DNA of 64,000 bases from Locusta migratoria. Taxonomy: Eukaryota; Arthropoda; Insecta; Orthoptera; Acrididae. The notes beneath the pieces were generated by a model. It did no database searches, had not been told where the DNA came from, and worked only from the letters and a program-made list of their open reading frames with translations. The position numbers and the translations under genes are program-made. This document shows positions 10,390 to 20,949 of the stretch, piece by piece (position 1 is the first letter of the stretch; each line of letters starts with the position of its first letter). The stretch is from positions 401,670,502-401,734,501 of the forward strand of contig CM048750.1 in the NCBI GenBank assembly GCA_026315105.1. Direction: 5' to 3'.

Positions 10390-11825
10390 ATATGATACAG
10401 GTCTCTTACACATGGGCATAGCTTCCTCCCGAATGACAGTTATTTGGGAGACAGAATGAGCTCTCAAAGTACAACAGAGACTTTATACACCAGACGATTA
10501 CATGAATGTCATGAAAAACTGTCGCAAACGAAATCCCCTTACAGTCCATAGAATGAAGGTTGAAGATTTCAAGAGTACTTAAAATATAGAAAAAAACTCC
10601 TGGAACGAGAAAATAAACTGGTTGAAGGTGAGAGAGAGATAGGCCTTTTTAAAGACAAACCAATCAATATAGTGTTCAAAACTAAGTTTGAAAGACGACC
10701 GTCTGTCGTTTTCCACATAGTTTTTGCATATTTCTGTAAAATTATAATTTATTTAAAGTCGTTAAATTATCATTTTGTTAAAAATTGAACACCACTCTTT
10801 TCAAGGTTTGGGGAATAGCATTTTTATTTCATGTGTTAATATTACTAGTTGTTTTCTTATTTTTATGTTAATAAGTTATTACTATATTAATTAATGTGGC
10901 ATAAATGTGGCTTCTCCGCTACTCCACTGTGCCTGTGAGAATGTGCAGTTGTTTTACTTTTAAGTGGGTGCGAGAATCTATGGCTGTCTGTATGTGGGGA
11001 GTGAGAACTCGCTTTGCATCATTCTCTCTGCCTTAAGAGTCGATAGCTGATCGTACTACCAAAGAGGTTTCTACACCCTTTGGTTACAGTCCAGTCAGGG
11101 AGCCTACTCTAGGGCAAGTTCCACTGTCCATCCACACCACCACTGTTTCTTGGATTTTCCAGCTTCCGGTAGCTTTCAGCATCTGGTGGCCACTCGGTCT
11201 GATCATTCTGGGCTGTTTGTCTGGTGAGGTAGGGTTGATTCTGCTCTTGTTTTTGGAGATTGTAGTGTTTCATTGAATAGCACGTTTAACTTAGATTCAT
11301 GAACTTAGAATAATTTCTCCGATCGTGTGCAAAAATGTTTTCTTAGCCGCCTTGCTAAAATAACTTTAATTGTCGTGGCTTTCTTATTAATGTCTGTGTG
11401 TAATAACATGTGAGCTGTTATGTATATTGCCCACTGTAGTATTAGCTTCCTATTATTGAAGTAATTTGAAATGAGTCAGTTCTCAGTTTGGGCCAGGGAA
11501 CAAGATTTTATAGCAGGGAATAACCAGTAGTTCACACGGACCTTATTTGCTAATTTTAGTGATAAAACAAAACTCTTGTATCGTACAGTGGTCGACTTTT
11601 AAGTTTCAAGATAAGCCATTTGAGGTTGCCATTAGGAAAAAGTATGCAGATCGACCACCTCGAATGTGGAACAAAAGTAACTTTCATGCCCTGTTGACGC
11701 CTCTATGGCCAAAAGGGAAGCCAATTTCTGAAGCCAAGCTAAATGACATTAAATCTCTAATGGACCTCATTCCAAAGGATGAGCAAGATTCTTATTGGAA
11801 ATTTATCAGCCACCCAGATTTCTAG
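10390..11825 (+). pseudogene. Unrecognised coding remnant, possibly transposase, interrupted
   Basis: Two coding-like pieces on the plus strand: about 10470-10690 (YTPDDYMNVMKNCRKRNPL, then a Lys/Glu-rich helix KLLERENKLVEGERE) and 11547-11825 (92 residues with PPRMWNKSNFHALLTPLWPK and ISEAKLNDIKSLMDLIP before a stop). A splice-acceptor-like GTACAG lies at about 11585. The GAAAGAC-family copy separates the two. I do not recognise the family. Context suggests the protein of the surrounding inverted-repeat element. Confidence 0.4.
10690..11560 (+). mobile_element. GAAAGAC-family element, shortened copy
   Basis: Begins GAAAGACGACCGTCTGTCG at 10690 and shares the leader (ACCAAAGAGGTTTCTACACCC at about 11060), a donor-like CTGGTGAGGT at about 11222, and the distal segment CAAGATT...CAGTAGTTCAC (about 11505-11537) with the full copies at 14755 and 42471. 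It is about 1.5 kb shorter because of internal deletion, and the usual GTCTTTC end is not present. Confidence 0.7.
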
Positions 11826-12629
11826 GACGACATTGATGGCTTCGACTGCTCACAACTTTTTTTTTTTACTATTGATAATCAAATATCCCAATAAAAATTT
11901 CTACTGTTTTTCTTTAAACCTCTGCAATAATTTTGTAATGTTGTCATAGGTCTCAAGTAATGATATATTCAAATGACATAACTGTTCAGACGGAATGTTA
12001 GGTCCTATGTTCGTATGTCAGTAAAATGCACATCTTCATGCCCTTATAATTTATTATTTATTGTCATTATTATGTATTTTGGGTTATTTCTTACTAATTA
12101 AAGTAGAAAGAATAAATGATTTTCTGAATACATATGGAGCATGGTACTTCAAGGTTAAAGTTATTTATGATTTATTACTTCAGTAGTAGCCTATAAAACG
12201 CATAAACATCGAATAGTAACGTTATCTTCCTCTTGTATCGGTTAAATATCATTAAATATAGCCTGAACCAATAAAATATATTGTATTTTGTGAAATAATA
12301 ATGGCACTACATCCTCCTCTAATTCGCATCACTTCACTAAGAGACACGTTTCGCCTTTTAGTCAGTTAAGCCAAAATACAGAAATGAAAATTACATATAA
12401 AAGCTCCACATGACCAAACACGATTTTTATATGAATACTGAGTTTCGGTGCATGTTATTTGTTTTTCAGATATGAGCATGTAAATTTAATTCAGATTCAT
12501 TACCTTACTGCATCGAAAACTAGATTTGGTGTAGCCGCTGAATGGATATTAACACTTTTGCATTTTCGTTAATACCTCGACATTCAGTTTTGGCTCTTGG
12601 TCAATTGATGCATAACACCGTCCATTTGA

Positions 12630-13440
12630 AAAATCATTGACCACAGCTAACGATGTATTTTAATCTATTACCGATGTACGTAGACAGGTAAAGAAGCAAA
12701 CAGAAAGAGACAACCATCCACACAACTCTCCCGGAGTGTGTTACAGAATAGCAGTATTTTTGCCAGCAATAGACGGACTCATTGTAAATCTGAGAAAAGC
12801 TTTCATCGAAACAAGGATTTCTTACGTTCAGTCGAAATTGTGTTACCCATTAACTGCCATCATGGGACTGTAGATAAGCTGTCCCAACTGGATATTTTCT
12901 TGGAGAATAGGGTATCTCAAAATGAACTTCCAGCAGAGTACATAATATGGTGTGAGAAATGGCGTCGTCAGAAAACTCTCGTCTTCCTACAAGACTTATG
13001 TCGGTTATTCATGCTTGTGACGCCACGGTGGAGCACCTCGCTGTGGAGCACGCGGCTGCTCGCCGTTGGAGGTTCGAGTCCTCCCTCGGGCATGGGTGTG
13101 CGTGTGTTCTCCTTAGGGTAGATTAACTTAGTTTAAGTAGTTTGTCAGCCTAGGGACTAATACCAAAGAAGTTAAGTCCCATAGCTTTAAAAAAAATGCT
13201 TATGACAAAAACTACTACCCAAACATACGATATCTTTTGTGTATACTTGCGTCCCTACAGTATCAACATGTGAAGCTGAGAGGGCATTTTACACAGTGAA
13301 ACATGTGGAGAACTATTTGCGGAACTCAATGGCCAATGAAAGATTAACTGGACTAGTGTTGATGTCAGAACATTAGCCACTTACTTTTACAGCAGAAGAT
13401 GTCTTAAATGACATGGCAAGGTAAGGAGAAAGAAGACTTA
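12630..13440 (+). pseudogene. hAT-superfamily transposase C-terminal remnant (P52rIPK-like group)
   Basis: Coding-like sequence in shifting frames on the plus strand. It contains a region preceding the dimerisation domain (about 12690-12790), INCHHGTVDKLSQLDIFLEN in the piece 12738-13010, and, after the SINE, PNIRYLLCILASLPVSTCEAER and YLRNSMANERLTGL (about 13207-13370). The last part is the hAT C-terminal dimerisation motif, in the version seen in proteins called 52 kDa repressor of the inhibitor of the protein kinase. N-terminal catalytic parts are missing. The SINE at 13022-13195 splits it. Confidence 0.75.
13022..13195 (+). repeat. tRNA-derived SINE, plus strand
   Basis: B box GGTTCGAGTCC at about 13072, body GGGACTAATACC...GTTAAGTCCCATAG, then an A-rich tail. 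Target duplication ATGCTTGTGAC / ATGCTTATGAC at 13011-13021 and 13196-13206. It splits the hAT relic in frame-neutral fashion: both sides can be joined by dropping the SINE and one duplication. Confidence 0.9.
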
Positions 13441-13489
13441 TAGTATAGTTCTGTAACATTTATATGTTGTTCATTTTTAATAAATGTTT

Positions 13490-13880
13490 TCCTCGGTTCT
13501 GTATATAAAATACTGCAGTATTTGTAAGAAGGTCTTACAAACGCAAACTATGTACATAAAATATAAAAGAACATATGTTACGTTTGTTTCTAGAATAAAT
13601 TAAAAACACGAGCCTTTGTAAATTTCGCTTTAAGAAGTCGGACGCTCCCTCTGGCGATGTCCTGGGTACGTCACTGCAGCCAGCCGCCAAGTCCTGCACC
13701 TCGCAGCTGGGCACGTTGCCAGTGCGCCTGCCGCCTGCCAAGGCGTCGATTCGACTTCCAACGCTTTGCTTTGATTGTTGTTTTCCGACTTGTGCGCGAG
13801 TATATTATTGCCTATTGCTACCAAGGCGTTTAAAGATTTAATATGGACAGTGAAAGTGTGGTAAGACACTTATGAAACAC
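13490..13880 (+). promoter_or_regulatory. GC-rich leader-like segment with ATG and splice-donor-like end
   Basis: A GC-rich block at 13640-13750 in otherwise AT-rich sequence is followed by ATGGACAGTGAAAGTGTG and directly by GTAAGA (about 13842-13865), as in a first coding exon ending at a 5' splice site. No partner exon is known. It may be the start of a decayed DNA transposon or a chance pattern. Confidence 0.25.
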
Positions 13881-14536
13881 AATTATATGTGTGTGACCTC
13901 CCACTGTTTTTCTGCCGGCCAAACTGCTGCCGCTGTGTACATGGCGCAACATTTGCTGCCTCCTCATAAAACATTGTTGATATTGAAATCTGTTATTTTT
14001 ATGACAGTGATATCATGACAAAAAATTCGTTTGACGGTTATATAAAAGACATAAAAGTATATGCTTAGGCCTAATATACAAACTTGGGAACACTTTTACG
14101 AAAAATCTCGAAAGTTATTGAGCGAATTATTACAAGTTTTTATACTAAACGACGAAGAATATTGGGAATGACATGAGCTGTATATCTTTTTAAAATATAA
14201 ACGGTTTTCGGAAATTCCCATTATTAATTTCGAGGACACGTACAGAAGAGTAAGTACATATATTGATAATAAAACTCGAACAATATGAACCTGTTGACAC
14301 AATGATTTATCAAACACGAATTAATACTCTTTCCCACTTCGGTAGTGTTCCCCATCGTTTCTTTGAATGTGGATGACATTCCTAAGACTTGCCGAAGTTT
14401 TATTTGGAAAGTAGCTTGACGCCAGCTGCTTTGCAAACATAGGCTGATTGGTCTGCACCAGTTGTTTCTCCCTCTTAATACATATTTTCATAGATATAGC
14501 TTCAGTACTATCATAATGAAATGAAATTTGTAGTCA
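13881..14536. other. No recognised feature
   Basis: AT-rich sequence with only short overlapping readings on both strands. I see no gene or repeat here. Confidence 0.35.
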
Positions 14537-14735
14537 CGGCAGAATGGCCGTGCATATTGAGGCGCCATGCTGTGGTGCGCTCTGCTGTTTGCTCTCAGGG
14601 GTCCGATCACCCTCGGCCATGGGTGTTTGTGTTGTTCTTAGCATAACTTAGTCTAAGTTAGTTTGAGTTAGTTTAATTAGTTTGTAAGCCTTAGCGACTC
14701 ATAACCCTGTAGTTAAGTCTTTTAAGATTTACAAA
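14537..14735 (+). repeat. tRNA-derived SINE, plus strand, diverged
   Basis: A worn copy: the A-box side reads TGGCCGTGCATATTGAGG and the B box is degraded (GGGTCCGATCACC). The body with TTAGTCTAAGTTAG, GTAAGCCTTAGCGACTCATAACCC and the AAACAATT end is clear. No good target duplication. Confidence 0.7.
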
Positions 14736-14754
14736 CAATTAATTCTACTACTTG

Positions 14755-17184
14755 GAAAGATGGCTGTCTGCCGTTTTTCCTAGGTTTTTAACTTTGTAAA
14801 TTATCTAAGTTCAATAGATGGGCTTTTTTTGCTAAACGAGAACCCCTTTAGTCCGGAGGCATGAGGAATAGCAGTTCATTTCATATTGTTAAATGTTAGT
14901 TTCTGTAATATTGCTGGCATTTTATTATGCTATTATTTTATCATTGCGTCAATGATATGGCAATATGAACGGTTTCTCCGTGACGCCACTGTCCCTGTGA
15001 GAATGTGTACTTGCTTTATTCTGTATGTGCACGTATGAGCATCTTCTAGCATGGCAGTCTGAGTGTATGTATGAGAATTTTCGTCGTCGGCTGTTGGCTG
15101 CTCGGTTTGCATGTCTCTCTGGCTTCGTGTCGATAGGTAGTCGTTACCAGCTTCTGCTTTTGCCGCTACCAAAGAGGTTCTCCCACCCTTAAGTTACAAG
15201 TTGGGGTGGAAATGCCCCATAGCAAGCCTCGGTAGGACGCATGAGTCTAAACTCTCCCCACCACATCGTTTTTCCAGGGTTTCACCGATTTCTAGTGGAT
15301 TTCCAGTGGTGGCGGAAACTGGCTGGCCGACTTGGACACTCAGTGGCTGCGCTTCGACCTGGTAAGACATTGTGGTTTTCTTTCTTCCCTTGAGATGGTA
15401 GCGATTCTTTGTCTGATTTGTTCAAGTTAGACTTCAGAACTTAGTTTCCTTTTTCGGAATACGTTTCTCCAATCATGTACAAAAATGTATTCAATTTAAT
15501 CTTAGTGATTTTGCATAGGTAAACGTGAAGAATATGCAACTAATTCGGTTCGATAACGGCTGGGAATCGGTAAGCTGTGTATGACTAGCTGGTGGCATAT
15601 TAACTCTGTTTAATATACTCGATCTTTGTTGAATGCAACTAATTTGTGGGAATATTTTTCTTCTGTGTAGTGCATGTGAAATATTCTTCTCTGTTTTCCC
15701 CTTCCACGAGTGATATGTATGTACTCCACATGGTGTGTTCTTAGAACAAAGCCTTCAGCTACCCCTGTGTCTGTTTCTGTGCCCTTCAGACAAGAAATTA
15801 TCCATGTATCTTTCTGATTTCCATTGGTACCTTGCGATCTCCTCTCCATCTATTTTAAATTGCTGTTTTGTTCCCAAACGTGTAATTTGCATTCAAACTC
15901 TGTCAGTAAATTCCCTTCTAGCCTTGTACAACCCCCTTTATTAGCTTGCTTATGAAATACTACATATTTCTAGGGGCTGCATGCCGTATTTCTTGGTTGA
16001 TTTACCCCTACTGTGAATTTATTCTACTTTTCTGATTTCTGAAGACTGGACTTCGCCCATCCGTGTAAAACCTTCTCATTCGCGTCTAACTGTATTTCTT
16101 TAGCTTCCTTATGATATCCTATGCATTTCTAAAGATTGCATGCTGTAGCTATTTTTCTTTATTTTTCGGAAATTAAATTTTTATATTTTTTACTCATTTT
16201 CGGAACCATGTGGCTCCGAACTCCGACTTCAAGGTTTATAGCTAGTCCCTCCAGTTCTCGCCACTGCTCACTTACCAGTGCGTTATTATTGTGTATTCTT
16301 GCTTCTTAATCTATGATTCCGTTGATTTTCCTTGAAATGAATATGACATTTAAGCACTTCGCCTTCAGTGGGGTGCGAATATGTAATGTAGCAAACACGT
16401 GCCATGTGTCTCCCACATGCTCACGGTTTGATTTGAATAGAAATTAATCTCGCTTTTATTGCGTACCATCTCAAGTAAAGAAAGACAGACCAGAGCCACC
16501 TACGAAGGTTATTTTCCTTGTGTTGTGTGGTACATCTTGGTCGCTGAATTTTGCCTACAGTAGCAGTGCCTGCTTCTGCTTCGTATCAGCATGCTGATTT
16601 GGGTGAGTTTCGCTTTGATTCGCGCATATGAGTGGCTGAATGGTTCTCTCCTCTGACGATGTTCTGTTTAGATTACTTTAAATATATTTGAAATGGGATG
16701 CGTTTTTATTGTTTAACAAAATTGGTTCCCCCATTTGCTCATGTTTGAAGTCAACAAATAATTTATTGTCAGTGGATTTTATCCTTCTTATGAATATTAG
16801 TTTATGAATACCCTTCCTTTCTTATTTAATGTTGTTTTTCACCAGTGCTAAAAACAAACTCAGATGCAAATTATCATGTTTTAATTCCATTGCGCCGTAA
16901 ATTTTCTCACAGCCACCTTCATTAAATGGTTCAATTTGGGGTGGTTTGTATATTAATGATTGTGTCTAATGCTCGTGAAGTATGACATATGTTGACCACC
17001 GTTTTTTGTCTTCCTGCTGCTAAAGTCAGTTCTAAATTCTGGGCCAAGGAACAAGATTCTGTTGCAGGAAGTAGTCAGTAGTTCATGCGAATCCTTTAAC
17101 TGGTTTTACTGCCAGAGTTTGACGTTTAAAGTAAGCTTTTTAACTGGCTCCTTTCAGCTACAATTTTATAATTAATGGTGGTCT
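14755..17184 (+). mobile_element. GAAAGAC-family DNA element, full-length copy (2.43 kb)
   Basis: Starts GAAAGATGGCTGTCTGCCG and ends ATTAATGGTGGTCT, flanked by TACTACTTG at 14746-14754 and 17185-17193, an 8- or 9-nt target duplication. The first bases form a hairpin (GAC.GGCTGTCTGCC.GTC in other copies). A promoter-like leader of about 600 bases ends at a splice-donor-like CCTGGTAAGACATT (about 15358-15372). No transposase is seen. Almost the same length as the copy 42471-44911. A TSD of this size fits hAT, P or Mutator; I do not assign it. Confidence 0.8.
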
Positions 17185-17229
17185 TACTACTTGTAACCCC
17201 CTATGGCACCCCTTTATAGTTTAATTTGG

Positions 17230-18425
17230 AAAATTCCCCCTACGTCTGTATTTTAAATTCCAAGCAAGTATGCAAATATATTTTGTAATTCTGAGTTCAA
17301 AATTGGCTTAGTTGCAACGTATTTTCAAAAAAACTGTATCATCCCCTAAATCACCACCTAAATTATTTATATCCTGAAAATAACGAAACACATATCTTTT
17401 TAATTCTGACCAAGAAAACATATACCAATTTATGTAGTTGTAGCTTCAAAATTGCCTTAATAGTAAAAGATTTTCGAAAAACATGTCCTCTCCAATTTAG
17501 CCCCCTTGATGGATGAACTTCCAAAAATACCGAAACAAGTATTTTTTAAATTCTAACCAACAATATAAATACCAATTTTTACAGCTCTAGCTCTAGTCTC
17601 AAGAACAATGTGTTTTCAAAAAGAATTTTTGATCCCCTATTTTACTCCCTTAGTTCTTGAATTTCCAAAAATACGGAAACTCGTGCCTTTTTAATCCTGA
17701 TCAAGAGTCCACATCCTAAGTTTCGTAGTTATAGCTTGAAATTTGAGTTAAAAGCAACATATTTTTGAAAAACGATTTTTGCATCCCATATTTCACACCC
17801 TTATTGGTCGAATTTTCAAAAATACCGAAATACGTGTCTTTTAAATTCGAACTTCGAATCGAAATCCAAAACTTTGTAGTTGTAACTTCAAAACTGCCTA
17901 AATAGCAACAGATTTTCGAAAAAAATTCCCCTCTCCAATTTAATCCTCTTTATGGTTGAATTTCCAAAAACACCGAAACACCTATTTTTTTAAATTCTAA
18001 TAACCAATACAAATATCAATTATTGCAGCTCTAGCTTCAAAATTGTCTTAATAGCAAAATGTTTTCAAAAAGAATTTTTCATACCTTATTTTACCCTCTT
18101 ACTTGTTGAATTTCCAAAAATAGTGAAAATCGTGTTTTTAAATCGTGATCAAGATTCCATTTCCAAAGTTTAGTAATTGCAGCTTAAAATTTGAGTAAAC
18201 AACAATGTATTTTTGAAAATCAAATTTTTGCATCCCCTTTTTACCCCATTATTAGTTGTATTTTTAAAACAATGCCGAAATACGTGTCTTTTAAATTCGG
18301 ACCCTGAATTACAATCCAAAATTTTATAGTACTAGCTTCAAAATTGTCTAAATAGCAACGTATGTTCAAAAAACGTTTCATCCACTATTTCACTCCCTTA
18401 CTAACGGAATATCGAAACATCGCTT
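17230..18425. repeat. Tandem satellite: about 150-bp monomers in a 450-bp trimeric higher-order repeat
   Basis: The anchor word CCAAAAATACCGAAA or a near form recurs at about 17372, 17521, 17664, 17816, 17964, 18114, 18267 and 18407, a spacing of 140-153 bases. Monomers three apart resemble each other much more than neighbours do: 17521 with 17964, 17664 with 18114, and 17816 with 18267 share private words (for example AATCCTGATCAAGA-like, AATACGTGTCTTTTAAATTCG). This is a three-monomer higher-order unit of about 450 bases, present about 2.5 times. Confidence 0.8.
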
Positions 18426-18521
18426 CTTAAATGACACCTACAGAGGAAGAAGAACACCCTCTACAAATTTCGAGTTCCTATCTGCAGTGGTTCGGGCACT
18501 CTGTCAGCGACCGCGGCTCAC

Positions 18522-19006
18522 CTGGAGGCGGCGTCGCTGGCCTCCCCGCCGGCCTCGCCATCGCCCACGGCGGCCTCGATGGCCTGGCGCAGCGTGCTGC
18601 GCGCCGCCGCCACGGCCGCCACCGCCTCGGCCAGCGGGCCCTCCTCCAGCAGGCCGGCCACAGCCGCCCGCGCCTCACCCGCCGGGTCCACCGCCGCAGC
18701 AGCCTTCTCCTCCTCCTTCTCCTCGTCCTCCTGCTCCTCGTCCTCCTTCTTCTTGCCCTGCTGCTGCTCCTCCCCCTCCTCCTGTTCCTCCCCCTCCGTC
18801 GTCGCAGAATCTGACTCCTCTTCTTCCTCCTCCACTGGCGGTGTCTGTACCACACCGTCGCTAGAGAGGACTCCCGCCCAGACGAGGTCCTCGCGGGTCA
18901 GAAGTTCGAGCCCCGCCATTTTCGCCACGATCGCCGCAACGTCGGAGAAACTTCGTGACACCTCTTCCGAAGGGAGGAGCATGATCCGGGGGCAAAACTT
19001 GATGTT
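18522..19006 (-). CDS. Candidate host exon, acidic and alanine-rich
   Basis: GC-rich 485-base segment on the minus strand between TACAG|AAC at 19006 (acceptor) and CCAG|GTGAGC at 18522 (donor). It is open throughout, 161 codons plus two bases, starting in phase 0. The first 60 residues (with EEVSRSFSDVAAIVAKMAG and TREDLVWAGVL) look like a folded domain that I do not recognise. The middle is a Glu-rich low-complexity stretch, the end an Ala-rich helix-like region. The readings in other frames of this block are shadows. The phase agrees with the Dpy-30 exon at 60669-60851, and both could belong to one gene. No transposon similarity seen. Confidence 0.5.
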
Positions 19007-19133
19007 CTGTAGTCCGACAAAGCGAGCATTGTACATAAGAGTCAGCAAAGGAACCGAATTCGTAACAAGACAGGGACAACAACACGGACAGAAATCTGGA
19101 CACCAACACAGGCCAAAACACGAACAGGCTCAA

Positions 19134-20392
19134 TAGGCAATAACTAATGTAAACTTAGTACTAAAAACAAATATGAAAGTATCAGCCAACTGTTGCTTTT
19201 TGCCACTGGCAAAATGGCATTATAAATATGTTAATAAATAATGTACTTGTCTCTTATTTCTAACTTTTCCTTCTTAAAAGGAAGAATCCTGTTATACATA
19301 ACCCAAAGTAAGCTCTTTATATATAAAGCGTACTATATGTGTATTTGTGTGTTTGTTTGTGTTTACGTATTACAATTTTGTACACGTAAGCATCAGTATG
19401 TGAGAATGGTCGCTGTATGTGTAAGAGCCACATACGACACACAGTTCAGGAAATAGGAAATAGGAATTGCAAGAAAGTGCCACATAATGTGATGTGACTT
19501 TATAAATACACTGTATGAAAATGGCAGTTCATAGCGACTTATAACAAACTTTAAACATAATTTCAAACCTTTATTAAACTTTTCACACTCACAGACATAT
19601 CAAAGTAATGAAAGGAAAAACATTTCTCGCTTACTACTTTCCCGTTGTTCGTGGACTAAAAGTACGGCATACGGTATGATGTTACAATTTATAATTTCTA
19701 CTCTTTACATTGTAGCTACAGGAAATTTGTATCACATGAGATATGAGGACATAAACAGTAACGTTCATGGAAAACCGCCCTATCACACACCAGGTTTTAA
19801 TCTATTATTTCTTTACTACTAACTGTATTCGTAACATATTTTACCGACATCTAGCACGTATTCAAATGAATATATTTCTAAAAAAATTTAACAACATATA
19901 ATTTAATAAATTTGATATCATATATACTGCAATTGTTAAAATTCTTTCACATCATGCACCATGTTTCAATACATTTATGTATTTACTACTAAGACACTCC
20001 CGTATTCCAGACAACTGAAACAAATTCCTGAAAGCTGACAGTGCTGTTGACAACTGTGAAGCGTACTCAGCTGATGGCAAAAGCGACAGACTTATATACA
20101 GCTACAGGGAAATGAAGAGAAATAAAACAGTGTACATCCAGCATATACCCATTATTCCCAGCTGATCTACCTTTTAATTTCAAGAGACTGTAATGTACAG
20201 AGACTCTTGCATTTTCTATTATGATTAATAAATCACAGAGCTACCTGTTAAATACTACAGAGTCGTTTTGACATCTCCATGTTTCTTATACAGACAACTA
20301 CATATTGCTAGCTGAGGGGTGGGCTCCCCAAAGAATTTATTCATATTACATTTTGGACAATGAACCAAAAACATTGTTTATAATCAAGTTTG
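19134..20392. other. No recognised feature
   Basis: AT-rich sequence, probably intergenic or intronic. A short TGTGTTTGTTTGTGTTTACG-like low-complexity part lies at about 19340-19370. Confidence 0.35.
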
Positions 20393-20580
20393 CCAGCCGC
20401 TGTGCTCAAGCGGTTTGCAGCACGCCAGTCAGAGTCTGCACGGCCGCTACGGTCGGAGGTTCGAATAATCCCTTGGGCGTTGGTGTTTCTGTTGTCCTTA
20501 GTTTAAGTTAGTCAAGTAGTTGATGTGTAACTCTAGCGACTAATAACCATGAAGTTTGGTCACATAAGACCTTACACACA
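20393..20580 (+). repeat. tRNA-derived SINE, plus strand
   Basis: tRNA-like head from GCCAGCCGCTGTGCTCAAGCGG, B box GGTTCGAATAATCC (interrupted by two bases), body GTTTAAGTTAGTCAAGTAGTTG and CGACTAATAACC, ending directly before the TA of the mariner element. Confidence 0.8.
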
Positions 20581-20949
20581 TACAAGGTGTTTCACTAAGT
20601 GTGTTTGCCTCTGCAACTTATAAAATAATAGCTGACGGGAAATTTTAATGCAGTAGGTCAATACAAGAAATGTTACACTTTCTGCGGAGCTATGAACATA
20701 GTTTATCGTATTATTTTACAAAGAGTTACAGCACAAAGATATAATTTTTTAAATAGAACAATAGCTTTTTCTATCGTGCATTGGAATCGTTGTAACCAGA
20801 TGCGTCCAAATCAATTTAAACTACATTCCTATCACTGTTAGTTTGGCAGCTACAACCCTTCAAAGTTTCAGGGGCAGAACCACACGCTGTACATAATACA
20901 TGGCATGTGGTGGGTGATGGATGTTATGGCGGTGGGAAGTTGATTTACA

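Larger units (their letters stand above)
10116..12624. mobile_element. DNA element bounded by about 30-bp inverted repeats
   Basis: The sequence GTGTTATGCATCAATTGACC at 10121-10140 recurs inverted at 12597-12616, and the match extends a few bases on either side. Between are coding remnants and a nested GAAAGAC copy (10690-11560). The superfamily is not clear: I see no convincing target duplication. The left flank is LINE-related and the right flank is a hAT transposase relic. Confidence 0.55.

Noticed and set aside
17230..18425. CRISPR-like spacing of repeats
   Set aside because: Monomers are directly adjacent and the repeated part fills most of each 150 bases, with no unique spacers. This is satellite DNA.
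18431..19136. Several long readings on both strands (125-185 residues)
   Set aside because: They come from one GC-rich, low-stop block. Only the minus-strand frame bounded by plausible splice sites is kept; the Arg-, Pro- and Ser-rich readings are its shadows.
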